Shown one piece after another: positions 23,476 through 33,030 of a stretch of DNA of 64,000 bases. Under the pieces are notes generated by a model. That model was not told where the DNA came from. It searched no databases and saw only the letters and a program-made list of their open reading frames with translations. The stretch comes from Ovis canadensis (taxonomy: Eukaryota > Chordata > Mammalia > Artiodactyla > Bovidae): NCBI RefSeq assembly GCF_042477335.2, contig NC_091247.1, positions 231,955,001-232,019,000 of the forward strand, written 5' to 3'. A program made the position numbers and the translations under genes. How positions within the stretch are numbered: the first letter of the stretch is position 1; the number at the start of each line of letters is the position of its first letter.

Positions 23476-23989
23476 AAAACACACACTTAACACACAAGAA
23501 GACATTAAATTGATTGAAGACATTGCAAGAAGTGTCATAATTCATTCTCCCTTTGTCCACAGCTAATTGAGTGTGCTCAGTTAAGATGCTCTGTGTCTAC
23601 AGAGCGCGCTGTCATTCTTGGCTAATTTAAAATACAGTGTATTAATGGGAAATTGAAATACAGTGTATTAATGGGAAACTGGAGGCACAATGAGGCAAAC
23701 AGATCAGGAGACAACTGTCATCGAAGAGAGTTGATGACATAGAGTTCCCAAGAGGAGGGACAGGCCACGCCATTGGGCCACACGGGAAGGGACTGGACTT
23801 GTCCGGAGAGGGAGGGAGGGGAATTCAGTACAGGGGCCTTTCCTGTGACTCCTCAGGAGGGAACAGCGAGCTGGGTGTGCAGGTTCAGGACCAGCCAGTG
23901 CGCGTGATGTTAGCGGCCATCCTCGGCGTCTGGCTCTGGGTGACGAGGGAAGGGGATGGTGGCCCAGGGCGCAGCATAAATGTCACCTC

Positions 23990-24290
23990 CTCGGAGACAC
24001 GTCCCCACGTGCATCTGCAGTGACGGCTCCCCCGCGTCTCCTGCCCTCCGCGCCTCGGCCCTTCGCGGTCCAGGGCCGGCCCTGTCAGCGCCGCTGGGGC
24101 TCGTCAGCCATCCGTCCTCGGCCGGGACGCCTCTCCTCTCCTCCCCGCCGCCCCCCGCCCCAGCCCCTTCCCGCTGCGCCGCGTCCGCCCTTCGCTCCCT
24201 GGAGCTGCCTCTTCTACAGGCGGTTCTGTTCATTCCTCGTCTCCCTCCACAGCGCCAGCTCTGCGGGAGCAGCAGGATCGCTTCTTTTTA
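23990..24290. other. CpG-rich patch
   Basis: GC-rich, CpG-containing sequence between AT-rich flanks. Open frames on both strands lack known domains. Confidence 0.4.
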
Positions 24291-24321
24291 AAGTGTGGGG
24301 GTTTTCTGTCTTACTCTCCTC

Positions 24322-24503
24322 TTTTTGTTTATTTATTTATTATTTTTTCTTTTACTTTATTTCACTTTACAATGCTGTATCGGTTTTGCCACACATCGAC
24401 AGGAGTCCGCCACGGGTGTACACGAGCTCCCAACCCTGAACGCCCCTCGCACCTCCCTCCCTATGCCATCTCTCTGGGTCATCCCAGGGCACCAGCCCCG
24501 TGT
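24322..24503 (-). repeat. Ruminant L1 3' UTR fragment
   Basis: Antisense to the ruminant L1 3' end. It shows a T-rich left edge, then 'tttcactttacaatgctgta', 'cggttttgccacacatcgac', 'gtccgccacgggtgtacacg' and 'gggtcatcccagggcaccag'. Confidence 0.75.
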
Positions 24504-24877
24504 CAAGGGCTGTGAGGTGTGGTGGCTGGGCCCCTGCCCCCAGCCCCGGCCTGGCACAGAGCACATGCGCTCTCAGCATTTGGGGACGGACACACCCGCC
24601 ACCGTGCTTAGCAGGGAACCAGCAGCGGTAAGCCTTGTTGCTGCCCCCAGGGGGCTGTTAGAAACCAGATGACAGCCCCAGAGGAGTTGCTTGGTTAGGA
24701 GCCATGCCAGCAGAATAGCCGGAAATGCAGTTTTGGCTCTTCCAGAAACGAACTCTTGAACCAGTCAGCCAGGAATCTTCTGACTATCACTAGTTAAGCC
24801 ATCTGCCTGAGAAAGCTTTCCAGCCTCTAATGGAAAGTAACCTTGCAGTAGCCACTTGGAATCTTTGCCCAGCACAA

Positions 24878-25266
24878 GGTCCTTGTTCCTGATCCCTCAG
24901 CCTATACACGTCTTTTATTGTGTGCAACTCCTCAGTTTCTAACTGCTGAATTGGATGCTGCCTGATTCATAAATCTTTAAATAGAGGCACTAAGATTTTA
25001 AAATTTTACTCAGTTGAATTTTATTTTATTTTAATAGGGCTTATAGCTTCTTTTGGAGAAAGCACCCGACTCCAGTACTCTTGCCTGGAAAATCCCATGG
25101 ACAGAGGAGCCTGGAGGGTGTGGTCCATGGGGTCGATCAGAGTCGCACATGACTGAGTAACTTCACTTTCACTTTTCACTTTCCTGCATTGGAGAAGGAA
25201 ATGGCAACCCACTCCAGTGTTCTTGCCTGGAGAATCCCAGGGATGGGGGAGCCTGGTGGGCTGATG
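24878..25266. repeat. Duplicated segment, partner of 63611-64000
   Basis: Nearly identical in the same orientation to the last 390 bp of the window. It includes unique sequence ('taactgctgaattggatgct') and the first part of a Bov-A2 SINE. The partner runs off the window, so the true length is unknown. Confidence 0.95.
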
Positions 25267-25317
25267 TCTATGGGGTCACACAGAGTCGGACAAGACTGAA
25301 GTGACTTAGTAGCAGCA
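25055..25317 (+). repeat. Bov-A2 SINE with target-site duplication
   Basis: Dimeric Bov-A2 flanked by TAGCTTCTTTT (25044-25054) and TAGCTTATTTT (25318-25328), one mismatch. The same insertion begins at 63789. Confidence 0.95.
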
Positions 25318-25394
25318 TAGCTTATTTTAAGATTATACTTGGCTTTTAAGAGATTGTTATAGATTCAGTCGAGCTCACTGTGAACGATGTCAGA

Positions 25395-26002
25395 TTCATG
25401 ATCTCTGAAGAAGATTTAGCTTCAGGACCAAGGGCCAGGATTGATCACTCAAGAGCGTTTGTGTAGCAGAGTTTTATTACAGTGGAAAAAGGTCAGAGAA
25501 AGCTTCTGACATAGATATCATAAGGGGTGCCCCCCTTGCTAGTGTTAGCAAGGGACGTATATACTTTTTACATTAGTTACGGGACTTCCCTGGTGGCTCA
25601 GAGGTTAAAGCATCTCCCTGGAATGCAGGAGACCAGGGTTCAATCCCTGGGTCGGGAAGATCCCCTGGAGAAGGAAATGGCAACCCACTCCAGTACTCTT
25701 GCCTGGAGAATCCCATGGAGGGAGGAGCCTGGTAGTCTACAGTCCATGGGGTCGCAAAGAGTCGGACACGACTGAGCGACTTCACTTTAAATCAAAAGAA
25801 GGTCTCAGGGTTGTGAAAGTTTTACCAGAGCCACTCTCACAAGTAACACTTTAGGACGAACAGGATCAGAGTTTAACAGAAGGATCCTGCCAGACCCATT
25901 CCCATAATATACATTCTGAGATATCAGGACTAATCAGAAGGTTTTCAGGAAGGAGAAACTGTCCCCAAGCAGATACACTGTTGGTATACAATCCCTAGTA
26001 CG
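25395..26002 (-). mobile_element. ERV LTR relic, interrupted by a SINE
   Basis: Reverse-strand LTR-like sequence with TTTATT (AATAAA on the minus strand) at about 25473 and a non-coding body ('gaaagcttctgacatagata', 'ctgtccccaagcagatacac'). It is split by a Bov-tA at 25581-25788 and nicked at its end by another at 26011. Boundaries are approximate. Confidence 0.6.
25581..25788 (+). repeat. Bov-tA SINE
   Basis: Well-preserved Bov-tA: 'gggacttccctggtggctca' head, B-box-like 'gggttcaatccctgggtc', core ending 'cgactgagcgacttcac'. Inserted into the LTR relic. Confidence 0.95.
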
Positions 26003-26010
26003 GAGTTTAA

Positions 26011-26213
26011 GTGGCTCAGATGGTAAAGCATCTGCCTACAATGTGGGAAGCCCAGGCTGGATCCCTGGGTTGGGAAGATCCCTTGGAGAAGGCAATGGCA
26101 CCCACTCCAGTGCTCTTGCCTGGAGAATCCCATGGACAGAGGAGCCTGGTGGGCTACAGTCCGTGGGGTCGCAAAGAGTCGGACACGACTGAGCAAGTTC
26201 ACTTTCTTTCACA
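26011..26213 (+). repeat. Bov-tA SINE with target-site duplication
   Basis: Bov-tA flanked by GAGTTTAA at 26003-26010 and 26214-26221. Confidence 0.93.
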
Positions 26214-26260
26214 GAGTTTAAACTGAGTTGTGTAATCATCAGTTCCGGGCCCAAAGAAAG

Positions 26261-26283
26261 AAAAACAAACAAACAAACAAACG
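26261..26283. repeat. (AAAC)n microsatellite
   Basis: Tandem AAAC units after an A-rich start. Confidence 0.85.
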
Positions 26284-27956
26284 TTTTAAGTGACTAAGAC
26301 TAAGAAAAAAGAGGAAAAAAGGTGCTTGTCCTTTCCTCCTCCTTGAGAACCCCAGACCCCTCTCTCCTCGGGTACCCCTGGACTTCTTATCAACCTGCCT
26401 AGGAACTGACTCGCTCACTTTGAGTATCTCTTCAGCCTGTGAGCTCCATGAGAACATCAGGCCCTAAAGAGAAAAGACCTTGAGTAAATGTTATGATGAC
26501 TGAATAACTGTAGAGATAAAATGACTAAACAGAGTCCAGGTGAAGGTTACATTCACTGAAGATTAGCTTTTTCTTCCTCCTCCCTCCCTCTTTCCAGAAC
26601 AGAAGTTCCAGGGACCTTATATCACCCTCACCTCATATGGAACTCCAGTGGTCGGGGTGATTTTTAGCTTTTCATTTATTTTTACACTGGAAGACATTTC
26701 ATGAGTGTACCCCTCAAAACTGAGAAAATTACTACTTGAGGGGCAGGGACCCTCCATGTTGTCTGAGTCGAAAGAGAACAACATGTTGACACAGGATATT
26801 GAGGAGACGGCCTGGGGCCCTGGGCAGCTGGGAGCAGGGAGACAAAGGCAGAGGGTGTTGTTCCCACCCCCCTCCTCCCAACATGACGCATGTGTCCCTC
26901 TTTGCACTTAATCACTCTGATTCTGATTATCTGGAGATTGACGTGTCTGCTGGCAGATGGCGTGGTCTCAGGTGACAGCATTAAAGGCCCCCAGACCTCA
27001 GTTCGGAGCTGTTTGCAAGACCTAGGACAAGTCTTCAGCGTCTGAGATCTGCTGCTTTTAACCCGAAGCATTGATAGCGGTACTACCTATGTGAGGGTCC
27101 AGAGGTTGAGGCATAGGTACTTGGGATTGGTCACTGGGAAAGGCTGCAACCCTGGGAAGGCTGCCGCTAGAATCCCAGCCTGGAACACGAGTGGTAAGTG
27201 CAATATCTGGATGAAGCAGTGAGGGTGTCAGCGAGAGACACGCAGCTGGTGCCAGGACCACACTGAAGGAGAGCACTGGGCTTTTCTCCACTCGCTTCCA
27301 GAGGGTCAGGCCCTATTGCCATTGGCCACATAACCTGAGTGATAACCACCTCCTGGGAACTCCAAGTCACAGCCTGATGGCTAGGCCTCCAGAGGGCTGA
27401 AGGATGTGTCAGGAACGGTTTGCCCACAGATGCTGGGCACCCCAGGGCTCTGACAGGGGCTGGTAAGGCTGGCATGGCAGGGTCCCACAGCACAGGGTAT
27501 TGGGGTGCCTGGTCGGGGCTGCCACCATCTAGGGCCATACCACCGTGAAGGCACTTGCTAATTTCTGAGCTCAGAAGCTGAAGCAAAGTTGAGCGTGATT
27601 AGTAGTTGGTTGCAAGACCGCCTGGGGAGACCAGGAGCTGCAGACCCTCCTGTCCGTCCCTCCTTTCGTCTCTCTCACCCTCGGCCACCGCCCTCCACTG
27701 GCACAGATGGGCCCTTCTTTGGCCATTGGGAAGTGGCCTATTGTTGAGTCTTGGCCTGGGAGGGCGCTCTGGGGGCTCTGACAGTGGGTAGCACAGCTGG
27801 GCTGGTGCCCCCTGTGCACGCTGGCCGCTCTGGGTTGGGGGGCAGGTTGAGTGCCTACAGGAAGGCGGTACTTTATGCCATGGAACTGTGCGCATAAAAT
27901 GGTTCTAATGGCGACGCTGGACCTCAGTGTATTTTCCACATTAAAAGAACTGTAGC

Positions 27957-27980
27957 GTGTGTGTGTGTGTGTGTGTGTGT
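27957..27980. repeat. (GT)12 microsatellite
   Basis: Twelve uninterrupted GT units. Confidence 0.95.
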
Positions 27981-28446
27981 TAAAGACTTAGGAAAGTTCT
28001 GAAGCCAAACAAAAAATTGGACCACGTGATAAAATAAGAATAAGCCTCAGAAACACGGCACCGTGTAAGGAGCCGGACCCAAATGGCCGCAGTTGCACAA
28101 ACCCATGTGCTTGGAATACACAGAATAGGCAGTTCCATAAGGACGAAGGAGTGAGGAATGCGGAACTTAAAGTGGCTGATGAAGGAACACTAGGTGTCTT
28201 TGTAGGGAGATAAAATGTAAAATATTCTGGATCAGATAGTGATGATGGCTACACAACTATATGCATAGGCAATCACTACAATACAGTGCTCAAGGGAGAA
28301 GTTTTTGGTATATGAGATATATCTAAACTTAAAATGAGTAATTTGAATTTTTTTTTCAAAAGTAACAACAACCACATATTATCCTCCGTGCTTTATTTGG
28401 TTCTTTCTAAGCGCTGTAGACATAAACAAAGATGCCCGTGTCTCTG

Positions 28447-28590
28447 TGTGCATGCTCAGTCGTGTTTGACTCTTCGTGACCCCATGACCTGTAGATGGCT
28501 AGGCTCCTCGGTTCATGGAATTTTCCAGGCAAGAGTACTAGAGTGGGTGGCCATTTCCTCCTCCAGGATATTTTCCCGATCCTTTACTGT
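28447..28590 (-). repeat. Bov-tA SINE, partial; shared with unit B
   Basis: Bov-A core on the minus strand ('gcatgctcagtcgtgtttga' in plus reading), lacking the full tRNA head. The same insertion with the same flanking sequence sits at 42204-42424, so it predates the A/B duplication. Confidence 0.85.
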
Positions 28591-29329
28591 TTCTTCAGAA
28601 TTTGTCTCCAGAGCAGGGAGTCAGCCACCACCACGCGCCTAGGCTGAGACTCAGGGCACACACTGGAGTGGGGACACGTTCTGGTGGGAAAAGGGAAAGC
28701 GTGTCCTGCTCAGAGCGTGTAATATGGGGTAGCCAGAGGCAGGCTGACAGGAAGAGGGCCGTCCCAGGTGACTGCTTAGATAACAGATTTGGTTTCCCCC
28801 ATTTGGTACTAAATTGAAAGGAAGAAAAATAAGGAAGGTGGCAGTCACTGACCATGCACTGAATCCTGGAGCCCACTGCTGCGGAGGCTGGGGTCTGGTT
28901 TTCCAGGTCGGTTGCTGCTGGGCAGGGCCTCGTGGCTGGAAGGAGAGATTCCCCGACTTCCCAGTGTGTGAAGAAAGTTCTTCATCTCAACATTCTTCTC
29001 TAGTTGTCTGCAATTGGATACTCTGTGGATAAGCTTGAAACGATGTTTCTTAAATTAACTGCAAACAAAGGTAATAATTACGTTATTGTTGAGTAACAAT
29101 GATAATGGTGATTTTCATTATAATTAATTTTAAGATTTCTCATTGGATACCTACATTACAGCAGGTTACCACATTAGTAGCAAGGAGCTCCAACAACTGT
29201 CGGGCCATCTGGTCGACCTCGCCAGAGCAGCCGCCCATCTGTAGGCTTTGTGATCCTCACACAGACGTATCCGTGTCTCACACCCGCGAAACAGCGCCTC
29301 CACGCGGACACCATTCTTCCCACCTCTGA

Positions 29330-30240
29330 GCCCGAGGAGAATAGAAGGGTCGCAGGGCGCCCCTCGCATAGATGCAGCCCGACCCGCAGGAAACCCGCCG
29401 GCTGAGTCCTGGGCCCGTCACCGGGAACCGTGGCCGCCTGGGAGCAGCCGCAGCGCCGCGACGGCAGCGGGACGCCCGTTCCCCCAGGCTGACAAGGAAG
29501 CGCTTCCGGGCGCCCTTTGGGGAGGAGGACGGGCGGCCCGTGGTCCCTCTGCGGGGAGAGGACGCACGTTCGTGAGTCAGGACTGTCGGGGTCCATGGGG
29601 GAGGCTGGGGAGACTGGACATGTCCGCGTGCGTCCGTGTGGTCCGCACCTCCGGGCGAGAGGGAAACATCGAGGAGGTGTGACCCGGCGGACGCCGGCGC
29701 CGGGACCTTTCCGGCTCGCGCTCAGCTGCCCCGGCGGCGCCCGCGGGCAGAAGGGGCCCCGCGGCGCGCCGGTCCCGGGCCGGGCAGCGACACCGGCCGG
29801 CGCCGCCCGCCCAGGCCGCGGACCTGCAGCCCGACTCTCCGGCGACAGCAGGCTCCTCCCGGGTCTCATGGCGCTGGCACCCCCGGCCCCTGGAGCTCTG
29901 CCCCGGGCTCGGCGGCCGAGCCGCAGCCTTCGCGGGAGTCGCCAGCGTTCCCCGGGAAGGGACCGGCTGGCGGCGGCCGCTGGGTGGCTCCCGACGAGCG
30001 GCGCACACGGCCCCGGGCGCACCCCGACCGCCGGGCCGCCCTGACGCCCCGCTTGTCCCGGGCGTCCGCCTGGGAGCCGGCTCCCGGCCCCGCAGGGCGC
30101 GGAGACCCAGACAACAGACGGGAGGGCGGGAGCTGGGGAGACCTCCCCGGGCAGCTGCGGGAGAAGGCGCGCTCCTCCGCGATCCCCGAGGGTCGGACCC
30201 AGGCGGCCCAAGGGCAGGTCCCTGCTCCCGGGCGGACTTG
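29330..30240. other. CpG island of unit A
   Basis: Strongly GC-rich with dense CpG and Sp1-like GGGCGG words. A 394-codon minus-strand frame (29174-30358) spans it. It has arginine-, proline- and glycine-rich composition and no recognisable domain. The islands of B and C are too diverged to carry the same frame, so I treat it as a composition artefact. It may be a promoter, but its direction and transcript are unknown. Confidence 0.65.
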
Positions 30241-31339
30241 GGAATTTAGTGAGACTTAGACTGTGTGGACTGTAAAGCTGAAACCGTGAAAGGATTCGGT
30301 AAAAACATGCATGAATGACTTTTATTCTGTGGAATAAAAGAATGGACTCATGATACATTTTTTAAAGTCCAGAAGCCATCAAAGAATGAATGATAAACAG
30401 CCATAAACCCACCTTTTCATATTCCACAAGGAAGGTCCAATGATAACACATCAGCGTGGGAGGAACATTTGTGCAAATACTTGTGTAATAAGATTATTGA
30501 TATTAGTATCAGTATAAAAACAGAACATTCAGGAAACAGCCATTAAGAGGGATCTGATAAGGGCATTTTTATCGGTACTGACTTGAAAGATCTGCGTGAT
30601 GAACTGTTGGATAAAAATAGCCAAATTAGGGTTTCCACTGGTGTTAAGAGAAAAAATATACACATTTGTACATTTATCTTTTAAATGAACTAAGATGGAA
30701 AGGCAAATGAATTAGAACAGCTAAAGCAGTTTTATAAAAAGAATACAGTCTTTGCCATAGCTTGGCACCTGGTGCCAGAAAGAAGTGTCTTCAGAAACCA
30801 AGATGAGCCACACCGCCTGCTTTTCGGCCCCCTCCTCCTGTGGCCTCCAGGCAGGCAGCTGGCATCCTAGCCCCTTAAAGTCACTGCTCCACTCAGACTG
30901 ACGCAGATCCAAGGAGCTGTTGGTATGACCTTGGCTCTGCAGACTTGGGCTCCTCAGCCTCTTGCCTCATCCTGGGAGCCCCCAGCCAGTCAGTCATCAC
31001 CGCAGTCTTCCCCACCAGAGGCTACTGGCCCCACTCTGCAGGGGGCAGCCCTTGTCTCTATGAGATCCGAGCTGTTTTCCCAAAGGAAGGCTTTTCCCTT
31101 CGCACAGCAGCTGTGAAGCAAGCGGACAACTGCCTTTTTGCACCTGGACTGATCGTGCGCTTTGTCCTCACGTCTGGCCCCAATTACCCCCATGACGGTA
31201 AAAGAAGGACATTCCCTTTACACAGGTGGTGTGGATCAATGGGCACCTGAACTTTTACATCTGGACCTTTCATACGCATTTGACATGCACTTAGCTCCTA
31301 AAGACACGAGACAGAGGCAGGGTTAGGCCTCTTAGCATG

Positions 31340-31345
31340 GTTGGC
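31340..31345. repeat. Target-site duplication of retroviral insertion, left
   Basis: GTTGGC directly precedes the element and is repeated at 32922-32927. Six-base duplications are the usual signature of betaretroviral integrase. Confidence 0.93.
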
Positions 31346-31555
31346 TGCCGCGGCCAGCACAAACAAGAGTCGCACCTGCACAGGGAAAGAACGGAGCGTC
31401 CCCGCTAAGAAAATAAGAGAGAGACAAAAGATGGGGTTGAGAGGATCAGCCATTTTGGTCTCAACCCCATCTTTTGTCTCTCTCTTATTTTCTTAGCGGG
31501 GACGCTCCGTTCTTTCCCTGTGCAGGTGCGACTCTTGTTTGTGCTGGCCGCGGCA
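31346..31555. repeat. Perfect 97-bp inverted repeat of LTR U5
   Basis: Arms 31346-31442 and 31459-31555 are exact reverse complements, separated by a 16-bp spacer (31443-31458). Each arm ends at the U5 terminus CCGCGGCA or its complement. The left terminus is the integrated end, while the right arm leads into the primer binding site. It could extrude as a cruciform or hairpin. Confidence 0.97.
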
Positions 31556-31557
31556 GG

Positions 31558-31573
31558 TGGCGCCCAACGTGGG
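31558..31573 (+). other. Retroviral primer binding site (lysine tRNA type)
   Basis: TGGCGCCCAACGTGGG lies two bases after the U5 terminus. It matches the 3' end complement of the lysine tRNA used by JSRV-type betaretroviruses. The match breaks off at 31574, where the inverted env segment is joined. Confidence 0.88.
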
Positions 31574-31576
31574 TCT

Positions 31577-32393
31577 GTAAATATAGACTATTGCCATGAC
31601 CAAAAGCAGCCAAAAGTTTCCACAGTTCTGTCTGATATATAGGAGCAGTGTTTACAGAAAGAATGGGTGGACGCTGTCCTCGATATTCGGGGAAATCAGG
31701 TGTTCCCCCAGGTGCCCAGTCCCATAAAAAGGTGGCATTGGCATTGTTGATGTTGTACACTGATGCGACCCGTGCTCGACATAAAGTCCAAGGAGTGTCT
31801 ATTCCTATGCCGATGCTTAAATGTTTGTCACAAAACGGAATGTCGAGAGGTCCGGTTCCGTCACGGTACCATCTCTTTCCGGTTTTTTCATCAATGCCTG
31901 AAATAGTCACTCGAGGGTAGGATATATCAGCTGACACCTGTATACAGTGAGGATGCTGTGATTGATAAGAAAAGCACATAGGATATTGCGTAGTAAGACC
32001 ATAAAAGGAGATATTGGCTTGCTGAGGAGAAATGTGAATATCTGATTTTCCTCCTAAAAGACTTGTATCATTGACATATACAGGTACTATTTCTTTATCC
32101 CATCCTAAGGATTGAATCATGGGCGGATCAGGAATGTATGCCCAAAAAACCGCAGCCGCCCCGTTTTGTATCCGCTGTAACAATAATAATAACATGATCA
32201 GTATATTAGTAGGTGTCACTGGAGGTTGTACATGAGCCTCATTCCAAGCATATCGCATCAACGCCTCAATCTGCCTCTGGGTAGGCAGCTCACTCGTGGG
32301 CTCGCTCAGTGTCATGCGATGCATCTGATATGTCAGGGAGTTCCTCCGCTGCGCGTACCAGCCTTTCCGGTATCCAACGCGGCGCTTCGGCAT
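31577..32393 (-). pseudogene. env: Betaretroviral env, N-terminal fragment (JSRV-like)
   Basis: This encodes the start of the retroviral envelope surface subunit, which binds the host receptor in an intact virus. The ATG is at 32393 on the minus strand, just after an AG that fits a subgenomic env splice acceptor (32395-32396). The frame stays open for about 272 codons and shows a hydrophobic leader segment ('NILIMLLLLLQRI') after a long basic N-terminus, as in JSRV-type Env. It then runs out of env into antisense primer-binding-site and U5 sequence. The rest of the surface subunit, the furin site and the whole transmembrane subunit are missing, so it cannot make a functional envelope. Its start overlaps the end of pol by about 100 bp in another frame, which is normal for this group. 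Recognition rests on strong recall of the family and was not tested by search. Confidence 0.9.
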
Positions 32394-32786
32394 CCTGTGG
32401 AAAAACACAAACATGCCCTCGTCCCCATATTAATACAGGGTCTAGCCCATACCACAGATTGGTAAGTGGATCCTTCCATCGTACAAGTGGTTTTTTGCAT
32501 GAGGATCGTTCTCCCCAAAAACGCTGGGCTGCTGAATTGCCTTCTGTGTCTAAAGTTAAAAAATTTAAAACATAGAGGGCATGATTTAAGGCGTTATGCG
32601 GTGAGGGGCTATACAGTTCATTCCCCTTTTTTTGTTTTAATAATTGATGTTTAAGGCGTTGATGGGCTCATTCCACAATGCCTTGTCCTTGTGGATTATA
32701 TGGAATTCCTGTTTTATGATGAATTTGGAAAGAAAGACAAAAACGTTGAAAAGAACGGCTAGTATAACCAGGTCCATTATCTGTTT
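32290..32786 (-). pseudogene. pol: Betaretroviral pol, integrase C-terminal part
   Basis: Integrase joins viral DNA ends to the host chromosome. The fragment starts at the second catalytic aspartate region of the core ('TDNGPGY', from 32784) and passes the conserved '[13 protein letters not shown]' segment with the third catalytic acidic residue. It then meets an in-frame TGA at 32670-32668, immediately after that glutamate codon. Beyond the stop the same frame continues through the C-terminal domain to a TGA at 32292-32290, inside the env start. The N-terminal zinc domain, the first catalytic aspartate and all upstream pol domains are absent. Truncation, internal stop and lack of a promoter make it non-functional. 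The frame is otherwise uninterrupted, which fits a recent insertion. Confidence 0.9.
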
Positions 32787-32861
32787 TAAGAAAATAAGAG
32801 AGAGACAAAAGATGGGGTTGAGAGGATCAGCCCCATCTTTTGTCTCTCTCTTATTTTCTTA
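32787..32861. repeat. Second U5 inverted repeat (31-bp arms)
   Basis: 32787-32817 is the exact reverse complement of 32831-32861, with the 13-bp spacer 32818-32830 (TTGAGAGGATCAG). The antisense arm abuts integrase sequence directly, and the sense arm continues to the right U5 terminus at 32921. Confidence 0.95.
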
Positions 32862-32921
32862 GCGGGGACGCTCCGTTCTTTCCCTGTGCAGGTGCGACTC
32901 TTGTTTGTGCTGGCCGCGGCA

Positions 32922-32927
32922 GTTGGC
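32922..32927. repeat. Target-site duplication of retroviral insertion, right
   Basis: GTTGGC, identical to 31340-31345, directly after the terminal CA at 32920-32921. Confidence 0.93.
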
Positions 32928-33010
32928 CATTGCTTTCATGAAACACCCAGGGTCTCTAAGCAATGCCAGGGTGGCAAGAATAAAGAAGCAGCATGCAACC
33001 ATTCAGGCCA

Positions 33011-33030
33011 GACACACACACACACACACA
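33011..33030. repeat. (CA)n microsatellite
   Basis: About ten uninterrupted CA units. Confidence 0.9.

Larger units (their letters stand above)
26400..31320. repeat. Diverged duplicated unit, copy A (with CpG island)
   Basis: Collinear with B (39470-45394) along its length, and with C (53190-56520) from about 28620. Shared anchors with B include 'cagcctgtgag', 'tcaccctcacctcat', 'ggccctgggcagc'-like, 'gacctaggacaag', 'agagggctgaagg' and 'cagttgcacaa'. A Bov-tA is inserted at the same place in A and B (28447 and 42204). After the CpG island all three copies share 'tgtgtaataa'-like, 'tggcatcc'-like and 'gatgggccacac'-like words. No exon could be defined. Confidence 0.8.
31346..32921. mobile_element. 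Rearranged betaretroviral insertion with two outward U5 ends (JSRV-like)
   Basis: A 1576-bp insertion bounded by a 6-bp target duplication. Plus-strand order: antisense U5 (31346-31442), spacer, sense U5 (31459-31555), primer binding site (31558-31573), inverted env start and integrase end (about 32786 down to 31577), antisense 44-bp R/U5 piece (32787-32830) and sense U5 (32831-32921). All U5 copies are identical over their shared length. A normal provirus begins with U3 and ends with U5. Here both termini are U5 and no U3 was recognised, so there is no retroviral promoter. Gag, protease and reverse transcriptase are absent. The intact duplication shows a genuine integrase reaction, and the identity of the copies suggests a young insertion. 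Env similarity places it with the sheep and goat JSRV group. Confidence 0.92.

Noticed and set aside
27058-27939. Series of minus-strand frames that might be a processed pseudogene
   Set aside because: Frames are short, shift repeatedly and match no protein I know. The region aligns with unit B (41.2-41.6 kb), where the frames are not kept, so it looks like non-coding unit sequence.
29174-30358. 394-codon minus-strand open frame across the unit-A CpG island
   Set aside because: Composition is Arg/Pro/Gly/Ala-rich as expected from random GC-rich DNA. There is no domain, and no equivalent frame in units B or C.
31648-31920. Plus-strand open frame opposite env, and further plus-strand frames opposite pol (32226-32654)
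   Set aside because: Shadows of the minus-strand retroviral genes.
31346-32921. Interpretation as a standard provirus with two LTRs
   Set aside because: No U3 was recognised, gag and RT are missing, and both ends are U5. The inverted order of env and integrase relative to the primer binding site cannot come from simple internal deletion.
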